Origin: an uncultured Oscillibacter sp. | GTDB taxonomy: Bacteria > Bacillota > Clostridia > Oscillospirales > Oscillospiraceae | Direction of reading: 5' to 3' | Assembly (NCBI GenBank): GCA_910588005.1 | Contig: CAJUQM010000024.1 | Span: 1 to 42,001, forward strand | DNA: 42,001 nucleotides | Part shown: one piece after another, positions 7,868 through 16,370 of the stretch | How positions within the stretch are numbered: position 1 is the first letter of the stretch | How the letters are laid out: each line of letters opens with the position of its first letter | Notes under the pieces: model-generated | Told to the model about the DNA's origin: nothing | Database searches by the model: none | Seen by the model: the letters and a program-made list of their open reading frames with translations, nothing else | Translations under genes and position numbers: made by a program

Positions 7868-7903
7868 TCTGTGAAACCCAAATTATAGAATGGAGTGATT
7901 CCC

Positions 7904-8983
7904 ATGAGCGCAGAACTCAAACAGGTGACCCACATCGACAACGTGCGTCTGGGCGAGGATGAGAAGAGCGTAGTCATTATCGACCAGACCCAGCTGCCAA
8001 ACCGCACGGAATATCTAACCCTCCGCACAGCGGAGGAGATGTACGACGCCATCAAGCTCCTTCAGGTCCGGGGCGCCCCGGCCATCGGCATCTGCGCCGC
8101 CTACAGCATCTATGCCCTGGCCCGCCAATGGGAAGTCCAAGACTCCGCCGCCTTTGCCGAGAAATTCCACGGCCAAAAGGAGTATCTGAATTCCTCCCGT
8201 CCCACTGCCGTGAACCTCAGCTGGGCGCTCAACCGTATGGAGGGTGTGGTAGCCGCAAACACCGGAAAACCCGTGACGGAGATTTTGGACTCCCTGGGCA
8301 AGGAGTGCCGGGCCATCCACGAGGAGGATATCGCCATGTGCCGGGCCATCTCGGAGCACGGGCTGAGCCTTATCAAAGAGGGAGACGGCATTCTCACCCA
8401 CTGCAACGCCGGTCCCCTGGCTACCTCGCGGTATGGAACCGCTCTGGGTCCCCTGTTTTTGGGCAAAGAGCGCGGCATGAATTTCCGCGTCTTTTCCGAT
8501 GAGACCCGTCCCCTGCTCCAGGGCGCCCGTCTCACCTCCTACGAGCTGCAAAAGGCCGGGATCGACGTGACACTGATCTGCGATAACATGGCCTCCATTG
8601 TCATGAAGAACGGCTGGGTCCAAGCCTGTTTCGTCGGCTGCGACCGGGTGGCCGCCAACGGTGACGCGGCCAACAAAATCGGCACCAGCGGCGTGGCGAT
8701 TCTGGCCAAGCACTACGGCATCCCCTTCTACGTCTTAGGTCCCACCTCCACCATTGACCTCAACTGTCCGGACGGGGACCATATCCCCATTGAGCTGCGG
8801 GACCCGGACGAGATCCGGGAGAAGTGGTACGCGGAACCCATGGCTCTGCCGGAGGTCAAGTGCTATAATCCCGCCTTTGACGTCACCGACCACACGCTGA
8901 TTGCCGGCATTGTCACGGAAAAGGGCATCTGCCGCGCCCCGTATACCGAGAGCCTGGCCGCCCTGTTTGATGAAAAACATTGA
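7904..8983 (+). CDS. mtnA: MtnA-family aldose-1-phosphate isomerase
   Basis: Isomerase of the methylthioribose-1-phosphate isomerase / eIF2B-like family; it opens an aldose 1-phosphate to the ketose 1-phosphate. Hallmarks are VRGAPAIG, the catalytic Cys167 in HCNAGPLAT, DETRPLLQGARLT and the catalytic Asp247 in GCDRVAANGDAANKIGT. I chose ATG 7904 (359 residues) because TGGAG lies 8 nt upstream; a GTG at 7895 adds three residues. It is the last gene of the aldolase operon. Neither methionine-salvage genes mtnBCD nor a sugar kinase are present, so the product most likely goes to the aldolase, as in DrdI/DrdA or the DHAP shunt. True substrate (methylthioribose-1-P, 5-deoxyribose-1-P or ribose-1-P) is open. 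Confidence 0.9.
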   Translation: MSAELKQVTHIDNVRLGEDEKSVVIIDQTQLPNRTEYLTLRTAEEMYDAIKLLQVRGAPAIGICAAYSIYALARQWEVQDSAAFAEKFHGQKEYLNSSRPTAVNLSWALNRMEGVVAANTGKPVTEILDSLGKECRAIHEEDIAMCRAISEHGLSLIKEGDGILTHCNAGPLATSRYGTALGPLFLGKERGMNFRVFSDETRPLLQGARLTSYELQKAGIDVTLICDNMASIVMKNGWVQACFVGCDRVAANGDAANKIGTSGVAILAKHYGIPFYVLGPTSTIDLNCPDGDHIPIELRDPDEIREKWYAEPMALPEVKCYNPAFDVTDHTLIAGIVTEKGICRAPYTESLAALFDEKH

Positions 8984-9023
8984 GAATTTCACCGGCGGCC
9001 GTCAAATTTGTGCAAATGCCGTC

Positions 9024-9052
9024 TTGTCAAGCGGGACTGCAGCTAGTATAAT
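9024..9052 (+). promoter_or_regulatory. Strong SigA-type promoter of the nucleoside uptake operon
   Basis: -35 TTGTCA (9024-9029), a 17 bp spacer and a perfect -10 TATAAT (9047-9052), in the 159 bp gap between the isomerase and the binding lipoprotein. The start site would be near 9059, giving an 84-nt leader with AGGAGG before the ATG. Confidence 0.75.
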
Positions 9053-9142
9053 CAGGTAGTACCAATCTTAAAAAACCACAGCAGAATCCGGCAGGAGCGT
9101 CTCTTACAATCCCTGCCAAAACAACATCAGGAGGAAAAATTG

Positions 9143-10300
9143 ATGAAAAGAGCAAAGAAACTCGCGGCACTGTTCCTGTCCCTGGCCATGGTCCTGGCCC
9201 TGGCTGCCTGCGGCGGCAAGGACAACACCAATGACAACGGCGGCGGCAGCAACGGCGGTGACGGCAGCACTGCGGACGCCAAGCTGAAAATCTGCATTAT
9301 CACCACCACCGGCATTGACGACGGCTCCTTCAACCAGAACTGCTACGAGGGCATCCAGGCCTTTATCGCCGACCATCCCGACTGCACTGTCAGCGACATC
9401 AAGGAACCGGATTACAACGAGCTGGTTCCCACCGTGGAGCGTATGGCCGGCGACTATGACGTATTCGTTCTGCCCGGCTTCAACTTCTCCGCCTGCGGCG
9501 ACGTGGCCGCCGCCAACCCGGACACCTACTTCCTGGTGGTGGACTCCACCATCACCGACGCCGAAGGCAACCCCGTTACCTTGGATAACGTGTACACCAT
9601 GACCTTCTCCGAGCAGGAGGGTGGCTTCTTCTCCGGAGTCGCCGCCGCGCTGGAGACCAAGACCGGCAAGGTGGCCGTGGTCAACGGCATGGCCTATCCC
9701 TCCAACGTCAACTATCAGTTCGGCTTCATGTCCGGCGTGAACTACGCCAACAAGCACTTCGGCGCCAGTGCCACCTGCGTGGAGCTGCCCTCCTATGCGG
9801 GCGTCGACGTCACCGGCGCCGCCGTGGGCGGCAACTATATCGGCGACTTTGGCGACGAGGCCACCGGCAAGGTGGTGGGCGACGCCCTGATCGCCGAGGG
9901 CTGCGATGTGCTGTTCGTGGCCGCCGGCAATGCCGGCAACGGCACCTTCACCGCCGCCAAGGAGGCCGGAAACGTCTGGCTGATCGGCTGCGACGTGGAC
10001 CAGTATGACGACGGCGCCCGGGGTGACGGCAACGCCATGCTCACCTCCTGCCTCAAGGTTATGGACGTCAACGTCCAGCGCCAGCTGGAGGCCATTTATG
10101 ACGGCACCTTCGCCGGACAGGACGCCTTCCTGGCCGCTGATACCGACTCCACCGGCTATGTCTCTGCCGAGGGCCGGCAGCAGCTCTCCGCCGATACCCT
10201 GGAGAAGCTGGCCGAGTGCTACGAGCAGGTGAAGAGCGGCGCCATCGTTCCCGCCGCCAACTTCAACGGCCACACCCCCGACAACTTCCCCGGCCTGTAA
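9143..10300 (+). CDS. BmpA/PnrA-type nucleoside-binding lipoprotein
   Basis: Extracellular lipoprotein of the BMP (Med/PnrA) family, which binds purine or other nucleosides for ABC import. The signal peptide ends in lipobox LAAC (Cys23), followed by a Gly/Asn/Asp-rich linker (about residues 27-45). Family hallmarks are TGIDDGSFNQNCYEG, MTFSEQEGGFFSGVAAAL and a C-terminal lobe with DVLFVAAGNAGNGTF and WLIGCDVDQ. The ATG at 9143 has AGGAGG upstream. It begins the uptake operon, with the phosphorylase gene only 21 bp downstream, so the transported ligand is very probably a nucleoside. Which nucleoside is unknown. Confidence 0.92.
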   Translation: MKRAKKLAALFLSLAMVLALAACGGKDNTNDNGGGSNGGDGSTADAKLKICIITTTGIDDGSFNQNCYEGIQAFIADHPDCTVSDIKEPDYNELVPTVERMAGDYDVFVLPGFNFSACGDVAAANPDTYFLVVDSTITDAEGNPVTLDNVYTMTFSEQEGGFFSGVAAALETKTGKVAVVNGMAYPSNVNYQFGFMSGVNYANKHFGASATCVELPSYAGVDVTGAAVGGNYIGDFGDEATGKVVGDALIAEGCDVLFVAAGNAGNGTFTAAKEAGNVWLIGCDVDQYDDGARGDGNAMLTSCLKVMDVNVQRQLEAIYDGTFAGQDAFLAADTDSTGYVSAEGRQQLSADTLEKLAECYEQVKSGAIVPAANFNGHTPDNFPGL

Positions 10301-10321
10301 GCCGAGAAAGGACAAAATATT

Positions 10322-11050
10322 ATGACGAAGACTTCTATTTCCGCCAGCATCAGCGTCACGGATGCCGAAATTGCCAAGGTCGTTCTCATGCCCGGCGACC
10401 CCCTGCGGGCCAAGCACGTGGCAGAGCGCTATTTGGAAAATCCCGTCTGCTTCAACACGGTCCGCAACATGCTGGGCTACACCGGCACGTACAAGGGCAA
10501 AAAGATCTCCGTAATGGGCAGCGGCATGGGAATTCCCTCCATGTGCCTCTACGCCAACGAACTCTACAACCAGTTCGACGTGGACGCCATCATCCGGATC
10601 GGCTCCACCGGAGGCCTTTCCGACCAGGTGAAAATGCGGGACGTCATCATCGCCATGGCCGCCTCCACCAACTCCAACTACGGCGCCGCCTTCCCCTTCC
10701 CCGGGTTCTTCACCCCGGTGGCCGACTACGGCATGCTGGCCAACGCCGTGGATTCCGCCAAGGAACTGGGCGTCCACGCCCTGGTGGGCAGCATCTTCTC
10801 CAGCGACCACTTCTACCATCCCTCTCCCGAGGTCAATAAACAGACCCGGGATCTGGGCATGCTGGCAGTGGAGATGGAGACCGCCGGCCTTTACTGGACC
10901 GCCGCCGCCAGCCATAAGCGGGCGCTGAGCATCCTCACCGTCTCCGACCATCTCTTCACCGGAGAGGCTCTCTCTGCCGAGGACCGGCAGGAGTCCTTCC
11001 ACGAGATGATGGAGGTCGCTCTGGAGACTGCCTGGCGCTGCGTTGAATAA
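10322..11050 (+). CDS. deoD: DeoD-type purine nucleoside phosphorylase
   Basis: Cytoplasmic phosphorylase splitting a nucleoside with phosphate into base and pentose 1-phosphate. It shows the hexameric DeoD pattern: LMPGDPLRAK (phosphate site), GSGMGIPS, IRIGSTGG, EMETAG and the catalytic Asp209 in TVSDH. By ungapped alignment from memory, Ser9 replaces E. coli DeoD His4, a residue that contacts the 5'-hydroxyl of the nucleoside from the neighbouring subunit; that hints at 5'-deoxy or 5'-modified substrates such as 5'-deoxyadenosine or methylthioadenosine. Encoded between the binding lipoprotein and the ABC ATPase; ribosome site AAAGGA. 242 residues, slightly longer than E. coli DeoD. Its pentose 1-phosphate product is what the upstream MtnA-type isomerase accepts as a class. 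Confidence 0.92.
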   Translation: MTKTSISASISVTDAEIAKVVLMPGDPLRAKHVAERYLENPVCFNTVRNMLGYTGTYKGKKISVMGSGMGIPSMCLYANELYNQFDVDAIIRIGSTGGLSDQVKMRDVIIAMAASTNSNYGAAFPFPGFFTPVADYGMLANAVDSAKELGVHALVGSIFSSDHFYHPSPEVNKQTRDLGMLAVEMETAGLYWTAAASHKRALSILTVSDHLFTGEALSAEDRQESFHEMMEVALETAWRCVE

Positions 11051-11060
11051 ACCACCATGA

Positions 11061-11166
11061 AGAGGGCGGCGGGCGTGCGCCCGCCGCCCTCTGTGCCGCC
11101 CCTCCCGTCAAAACGGCGGAAGGGGCGGCACGCATTAAAAAATCTTTGCCGTTAACTCGCGGCAAA
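11061..11166 (+). repeat. Three consecutive hairpins between deoD and the ABC ATPase
   Basis: Hairpin 1 has 15-nt perfectly complementary arms (11061-11075 with 11078-11092). Hairpin 2 has 9 bp outer arms (11095-11103 with 11121-11129) plus an inner stem. Hairpin 3 has 7 bp arms (11145-11151 with 11160-11166) and ends at the AGGGGGT ribosome site of the ATPase. None of the first two has a T-tail. They may stabilise the upstream mRNA or tune the ratio of binding protein and phosphorylase to transporter. Confidence 0.6.
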
Positions 11167-11179
11167 AGGGGGTAGGTCC

Positions 11180-12712
11180 ATGGAAGACTACATTGTGGAA
11201 ATGCGCCATATCACCAAACGGTTTCCCGGCATCGTCGCCAACGACGATGTGACCATCCAAATCAAACGGGGCGAGGTATATGCCCTGCTGGGTGAAAACG
11301 GCGCCGGTAAATCCACGCTGATGAGCATGCTCTTCGGCATGTATGAACCGGACAAGGGCGAGATCCTCATCCGGGGGGAGAAGGTCTCCTTCCGCTCCTC
11401 CAACGATGCCTCTGCCCTGGGCATCGGCATGGTCCATCAGCACTTCAAATTGGTGGACAACTATACTGTGGCGGAAAACATCGTACTGGGCCGGGAACCG
11501 ATGACCAAGGTCCTGGGTTTTCTTCCCTGCGTCAATATGAAAGATGCAAACCGTCAGATTGCCGAACTATCCAAGCGCTTCGGCTTAGAGGTCAACCCCA
11601 CAGACAAAATCGAATGTCTGCCGGTCTCCGTCCGCCAGCGGGTGGAAATTTTGAAGATGCTCTATCGTGAGGCGGATATTCTTATCTTCGATGAACCCAC
11701 TGCTGTGCTAACCCCTCAGGAGATCGACTTCCTCCTCAAAATCATCGGCGAGCTGCGCAAGGGCGGCAAGACCATCATCCTCATCACCCACAAAATTGAG
11801 GAGATCAAAAAGATCGCTGACCGCTGCGCCATCCTCCACCGGGGAAAGCTGGTGGACGTGCTGGACGTGCAGACCACCTCCTCTCAGGAGATGGCCAACA
11901 TGATGGTAGGCCGCCAGGTAGAGTTCTCCTCCAGCAAGTCCGTCCCCAATTACCAGGACACCGTCCTGGAGGTGGAGCATCTCTCCGTCCGGGACGCCAA
12001 CAAGTTTGAAGTGGTCAAGGACGTGTCTTTCCAGATCCGCGGCGGTGAAATCTTCGCCATTGCCGGCGTCTCCGGAAACGGCCAGGGCGAGCTGGCGGAC
12101 GCCATCGCCGGAATGCTCAAAACCTCCGGAGGCACCATCCGGCTCTGCGGAACCGACGTCACTGAATACTCCATCCGCCAGCGGGTGGAGGCCGGACTCA
12201 GCTACATCCCGGAGGACCGCCACGGCGTGGGCGTGTTTATGGACTTTGACCTCTCCCAGAACCTGGCCCTGCGGCAGTATTACCGGGAACCCTTCGCCAA
12301 AAAGGGTATTTTAGATTTCAGCCAGTTTGACAGCTACGCCCAGCGTCTGATCGGCGAATACGACATCCGCAGCGGCCAGGGGGGAAAGACCTCCCTGCGC
12401 TCTATGAGCGGCGGCAACCAGCAAAAGGCCATTATCGCCCGAGAGATTGAGCAGCACTCCAAGCTCATCATCTTCGTTCAGCCCACCCGCGGCCTGGATA
12501 TCGGCGCCATCGAGAACATCCACCGCCAGATCATCGCCGAACGGGATAAGGGCGTGGCGGTGCTGCTGATCTCCCTGGAGCTGGATGAGATCATGGAGCT
12601 GGCGGACACCATCGGCGTCATCTACAACGGCCAGCTGCTGAAAATTGCCGACGCCTCCACCATGACCTCCCACGACGTGGGCAAATATATGATGGGGGTG
12701 AAAGAGGCATGA
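11180..12712 (+). CDS. Nucleoside ABC transporter ATPase (two ABC domains)
   Basis: Double ATPase of the BMP-linked nucleoside importer, related to NupB/YufO and sugar importers such as RbsA. The first ABC domain (about residues 1-245) has Walker A GENGAGKS, the atypical signature LPVSVRQRVEI and Walker B ILIFDEPTAVLTP. The second (about 255-505) has a degenerate Walker A GVSGNGQGE, the signature MSGGNQQKAI and FVQPTRGLDIGA. Such asymmetry is normal for this family. At 510 residues it has the usual length. Its last four bases overlap the next permease start (ATGA), so translation of the two is coupled. Confidence 0.94.
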   Translation: MEDYIVEMRHITKRFPGIVANDDVTIQIKRGEVYALLGENGAGKSTLMSMLFGMYEPDKGEILIRGEKVSFRSSNDASALGIGMVHQHFKLVDNYTVAENIVLGREPMTKVLGFLPCVNMKDANRQIAELSKRFGLEVNPTDKIECLPVSVRQRVEILKMLYREADILIFDEPTAVLTPQEIDFLLKIIGELRKGGKTIILITHKIEEIKKIADRCAILHRGKLVDVLDVQTTSSQEMANMMVGRQVEFSSSKSVPNYQDTVLEVEHLSVRDANKFEVVKDVSFQIRGGEIFAIAGVSGNGQGELADAIAGMLKTSGGTIRLCGTDVTEYSIRQRVEAGLSYIPEDRHGVGVFMDFDLSQNLALRQYYREPFAKKGILDFSQFDSYAQRLIGEYDIRSGQGGKTSLRSMSGGNQQKAIIAREIEQHSKLIIFVQPTRGLDIGAIENIHRQIIAERDKGVAVLLISLELDEIMELADTIGVIYNGQLLKIADASTMTSHDVGKYMMGVKEA

Positions 12713-13878
12713 AAAAAGCGGTCGACAAATTGGCCAAAACCTTGGACGGCCAGCGGTGGGGTTCCCTGTGGGTCTCCGTGCTGAGCATTGTTCTAAGCAT
12801 GATCTGCGCCAGCGTCATTCTGCTCATTATGGGCAAAAATCCCCTGGTGGCCTTCCAGAGCTTCCTCCAGGGCGCCGGTTTCTGGCCCAAGACCAGCTAT
12901 GGCGGCGGCAGCGGTATGCTCACCGACCTGTTCTCCTTTTTAAACGTACTGGCCCCCATGATTCTGGCGTCTCTCAGCTTTATCGTAGGCTTCAAAGCGG
13001 GCCTTTTCAACATCGGCATCTCCGGACAGATGCTGGCCTCGGGATACTTGGCCATCTCCATTGTGGGTTACAGCGGCCTCTCCGCGGTGCTGGCCAAACC
13101 CTTGGTAATTCTGGTAGGCGTGGTGGCTGGCGGCCTGTTGGGGGCGTTTGTTGGTTTTTTGAAGTATAAATTCAATATCCATGAGGTGGTCTCCACCATC
13201 ATGGTCAACTACATCATCAGCTACCTCACCGGTTTTTTCATCAATACCTACCACGCCGACGCTCTGACCCGGTCTATGAAGATCTGCGGCAGCAACGCCC
13301 GTCTCACCTGGACCAACGTCCAGCTGGCAGGGGTGAAGTGCAACATTCCCCTCGGCATTGTCTTGGCGTTGATCGCCGCTTTTGTGGTGAAATTTATCTT
13401 TGACAAAACGGTCTTTGGCTTTGAGCTGCGGGCCGTTGGCCAGAACCCCACCTGCGCCCGCTATACCGGCATCAAGGTGGGCAGCCGGATCATGGCCTCT
13501 ATGATGCTCTCCGGCATGCTGGCGGGCCTGGCCGGCGTCACCTATTACTGCGGCTACTACAATACCATTGTTCCCAAGACCTTGCCGGACCTGGGCTACG
13601 ACGCCATCGCCGTGGCGCTGCTTGGCAACTCCAGTCCGATCGGCGCCATCTTCGCGGCAATTCTCATCAGCATTTTCCAGACCGGCAGCAACTATATGAG
13701 TTCCTCCCTGGGCGTGGCCAAGGAGATTGCCTCGCTGATCACGGGAATTCTGCTGCTGTTCTCCGCCTGCGGCGGATTCTTCCGGCTCCTGGCCCACCGC
13801 CGCTTGGAGCGGCTGGCGGACGAGGCGGCACCGTCCGCCCCCGAAACTGGAAAGGAGGGCGGCCCCCATGCTGGATAA
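12709..13878 (+). CDS. Nucleoside ABC transporter permease 1
   Basis: Integral membrane permease of the branched-chain/ribose/nucleoside type (BPD_transp_2), equivalent to NupC/YufP. It has an N-terminal membrane helix (about residues 20-45), a series of helices beginning with LVFNI-like FNIGISGQM near residue 100, and the family loop GFELRAVGQNPTCARYTGIKV followed by SGMLAGLAGV. 389 residues. The start overlaps the ATPase stop and the end overlaps permease 2 by 11 bp, so the four transporter genes form one tightly packed unit. The C-terminal tail after the last helix is charged and cytoplasmic. Confidence 0.93.
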   Translation: MKKAVDKLAKTLDGQRWGSLWVSVLSIVLSMICASVILLIMGKNPLVAFQSFLQGAGFWPKTSYGGGSGMLTDLFSFLNVLAPMILASLSFIVGFKAGLFNIGISGQMLASGYLAISIVGYSGLSAVLAKPLVILVGVVAGGLLGAFVGFLKYKFNIHEVVSTIMVNYIISYLTGFFINTYHADALTRSMKICGSNARLTWTNVQLAGVKCNIPLGIVLALIAAFVVKFIFDKTVFGFELRAVGQNPTCARYTGIKVGSRIMASMMLSGMLAGLAGVTYYCGYYNTIVPKTLPDLGYDAIAVALLGNSSPIGAIFAAILISIFQTGSNYMSSSLGVAKEIASLITGILLLFSACGGFFRLLAHRRLERLADEAAPSAPETGKEGGPHAG

Positions 13879-14833
13879 GGTCTTTATCGACGGTCTATCT
13901 TTTGCCGCGCCGCTGTTCATCATGGCAATCGGCGCCATATACTCGGAGAAAAGCGGCGTCACCAACTTAGCCATCGAGGGTCTCCAGGGCTTCGGCGCCT
14001 TTGTCGGCGCGCTGGTGGCCGTAATCTTGATGCCGCTTATGGGTGAGGGAAACCAAACCATCATCTATATCGCCATGGCGGCCGCCTTTATCGGCGGAGG
14101 CCTGTACGCCTGTATCCACGGACTGCTGTGCGTCAAGTTCCGGGCCAACCAGGTCATCAGCGGCGTCGTGGTCAACATTCTGGCGGTAGCTCTCACCACC
14201 TTCCTCACCACCGCCATGAACAAGGCCCTCACCGGAGGACAGTCCTCCAACAAGTTCATCCTGGGGATCTCCAGCCGGTTTGATTTTCCGCTCCTGTGTA
14301 AAATTCCGGTGCTGGGCGCACTGTTTCGGAACATGTATCCCTTTGAATGGATCATCCTGGCCATCGGCATTGTGGCCTGGTACCTGATGTACAAGACCCG
14401 GTTCGGCATGCACCTGCGGGCCTGCGGTGAGAACCCCCAGGCCGTGGACGCCGCCGGCGGCGACGTAGCCCGGGTTCGCTTCCTGGCAGTGATGCTCTCC
14501 GGCGCTCTCTCCGGCATCGGCGGACTGTGCTTTGCCTATTCCATCTCCGCCAACTTCTCCCCCAGCATCTACATGGGCTACGGATATCTGTCCATTGCCG
14601 CCATGATCTTCGGCAACTGGAACATCCTCCCCACTGCGGCGGTGTGCATGTTCTTCGGCCTGGCCAAGTCCGGCGGTTATCAGCTGTGCCTTCGCATGGG
14701 GCTGCCCAGCAACTACTCTGATCTCTTTATGATGCTGCCCTATATTCTGACGCTGTTGCTGCTGGCCTTCTTCTCTAAGAAAAATCATCCCCCCGCAGCG
14801 GCCGGTGAAGCATATGACAAGGGAAAGCGCTGA
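13868..14833 (+). CDS. Nucleoside ABC transporter permease 2
   Basis: Second membrane permease of the importer, equivalent to NupC/YufQ partners. The N-terminal SGVTNLAIEGLQGFGAFVGA segment and the later loop MHLRACGENPQAVDAAGGDVARVRF with MLSGALSGIGG are characteristic of the family. About eight to nine hydrophobic helices in 321 residues. It starts 11 bp inside permease 1, in another frame, with GGAGGGCGGCCCCC ahead of its ATG. A strong terminator follows 22 bp after the stop, so this is the last gene of the uptake operon proper. Confidence 0.93.
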   Translation: MLDKVFIDGLSFAAPLFIMAIGAIYSEKSGVTNLAIEGLQGFGAFVGALVAVILMPLMGEGNQTIIYIAMAAAFIGGGLYACIHGLLCVKFRANQVISGVVVNILAVALTTFLTTAMNKALTGGQSSNKFILGISSRFDFPLLCKIPVLGALFRNMYPFEWIILAIGIVAWYLMYKTRFGMHLRACGENPQAVDAAGGDVARVRFLAVMLSGALSGIGGLCFAYSISANFSPSIYMGYGYLSIAAMIFGNWNILPTAAVCMFFGLAKSGGYQLCLRMGLPSNYSDLFMMLPYILTLLLLAFFSKKNHPPAAAGEAYDKGKR

Positions 14834-14854
14834 CCGCCTCCCAAGACTGTGAAG

Positions 14855-14891
14855 AGGCGCTCCGGCCTTTCAGGCCGGGGCGCCTTCTTTT
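14855..14891 (+). terminator. Rho-independent terminator after the transporter operon
   Basis: 14-nt arms (14855-14868 with 14872-14885) pair with one G-U wobble, a TTC loop, then TCTTTT. It separates the permeases from the amidohydrolase, which would need read-through or its own start. Confidence 0.8.
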
Positions 14892-14916
14892 AGTTACCGA
14901 AAAAGGAGTACACACT

Positions 14917-16311
14917 ATGATGAAAACCACGTTGATCCGCAACGCCAGAGCCATCGTCACTTGCGACGCTCAGGATCGCGTCTATCAAAACGCGGATCTG
15001 CTGATTCAGGGACCAAAGATCACAAAGATCGGTCAAAATCTCACCGATCCCTGCGATGAGGTGATTGACGCCTCGGAGATGTTCGTCTATCCCGGTCTTA
15101 TCAACACCCACCACCACTTCTTTCAGACCTTTGTCCGCAACCTGAAAACCATTGACTATCCTAATATGACGGTACCGGAGTGGCTGGATAAAATCTACCG
15201 CATTTTTCAGCTGGTGGACGGCGACGTCATCTTCTACTCCTCCCTCACCGCTATGGCAGATCTTCTGAAACACGGCTGCACCTGCGCCTTTGACCACCAG
15301 TACTGCTACACCAAGGCCACCGGCAAAACGCCGGTGGACCGGCAGATGGAAGCCGCTAAACTGCTTGGCATCCGTTACCACGCCGGGCGGGGCACCAACA
15401 CGCTCCCCCGGGAAAAGGGCAGTACCATTCCGGAAAACATGTTGGAGACCACAGAGGAATTCCTTCTGGACTGTGAGCGCATCATCGGACTCTACCACGA
15501 TCCCAACCCCTACTCCATGTCGCAGATCGTCATGGCCCCCTGTCAGCCCATCAACAGCTATCCGGAGACCTTTATCAGCACTGTAAAATTTGCCCGGGAA
15601 AAAGGTGTGCGTATGCACACCCACCTGGGCGAAGGTGAAAATGAGATCATGCTGGAGCGCTTCGGCAAGCGCACGCTGGACTGGTGCCGGGATATCGGCT
15701 TTATCGGTCCCGACGTATGGTACGCCCACGGCTGGGAACTGACCCCTGCGGAGTATGATGTGTTGGGTCAGGCCGGCAGCGGCGTGTCCCACTGCCCCGG
15801 TCCCGCCATTCTGGGGGGCTTCCCCATTCTACCCATGGCCCAGATGGCAGAGGCCGGAGTCTGCATCAGCCTGGGATGTGACGGCTCCGCCACCAACGAC
15901 AGCTCCAGCCTCCTGGACTCCATGCGCACCGCCTGGATGATGCAGGCCTGGCACAGCAAAACCCGGGGCGGCTGTATCTCCCCCTACGATATGCTGAAGA
16001 TCGCCACTGTCAACGGCGCCAAAACCTTGGGCCGGAATGATTTGGGATCCCTAGAGCCGGAAAAGGGCGCGGACCTGTTCATGATCGACGCCGGAAAGCT
16101 GGAACTCACCGGAACCCTCCACGACCCCCGGAATCTGCTGGCCCGGACAGGCGTCACCGGTGAAACCGCCTTGACTATGGTCAATGGGCGCGTAGTCTTC
16201 CGGGACGGCGTCTTCCCCGGCATTGATGAGCGCGCTCTTGCCAGAGAGGGAGAGGCCGTCTGTACCAAAGTTCTGCGGCAGCCCTGTGAAGCCTTCCGAA
16301 ACCTTATCTGA
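14917..16311 (+). CDS. TRZ/ATZ-type amidohydrolase (nucleobase or nucleoside deaminase)
   Basis: Metal-dependent hydrolase of the amidohydrolase superfamily, most like 8-oxoguanine deaminase, guanine deaminase and MTA/SAH deaminases. Metal and catalytic residues are His65/His67 in NTHHHFFQ, His234, His236 and Glu239 in HTHLGE, His271 in AHGWEL and Asp322 in CDGSATND. 464 residues, as expected. Start ATG 14917 lies 8 nt after AAAGGAG. It lies right after the nucleoside transporter, though behind a terminator, so it likely deaminates the imported nucleoside or the base freed by the phosphorylase. The exact purine substrate cannot be read off. Confidence 0.86.
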   Translation: MMKTTLIRNARAIVTCDAQDRVYQNADLLIQGPKITKIGQNLTDPCDEVIDASEMFVYPGLINTHHHFFQTFVRNLKTIDYPNMTVPEWLDKIYRIFQLVDGDVIFYSSLTAMADLLKHGCTCAFDHQYCYTKATGKTPVDRQMEAAKLLGIRYHAGRGTNTLPREKGSTIPENMLETTEEFLLDCERIIGLYHDPNPYSMSQIVMAPCQPINSYPETFISTVKFAREKGVRMHTHLGEGENEIMLERFGKRTLDWCRDIGFIGPDVWYAHGWELTPAEYDVLGQAGSGVSHCPGPAILGGFPILPMAQMAEAGVCISLGCDGSATNDSSSLLDSMRTAWMMQAWHSKTRGGCISPYDMLKIATVNGAKTLGRNDLGSLEPEKGADLFMIDAGKLELTGTLHDPRNLLARTGVTGETALTMVNGRVVFRDGVFPGIDERALAREGEAVCTKVLRQPCEAFRNLI

Positions 16312-16334
16312 TCAATCTCATCCACGCGGCAAAA

Positions 16335-16370
16335 GGCCCCGGGGCAAACGCTCCCGGGGCCGCTTTTTTT
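16335..16370 (+). terminator. Rho-independent terminator of the amidohydrolase gene
   Basis: 9 bp GC-only stem (16335-16343 with 16353-16361), then GC and seven T. It lies between convergent genes and its T-run touches the stop of the minus-strand lipoprotein gene. Confidence 0.85.

Noticed and set aside
9104..11002. A 632-codon open frame on the minus strand opposite the binding lipoprotein and deoD
   Set aside because: Composition is Gly/Val/His-rich without any family motif, it has no ribosome site, and both plus-strand genes have clear motifs. It is a GC-rich antisense shadow.
11061..11092. Rho-independent terminator after deoD
   Set aside because: The stem is strong but no T-run follows, and the transporter genes downstream have no promoter of their own, so a simple terminator is unlikely.
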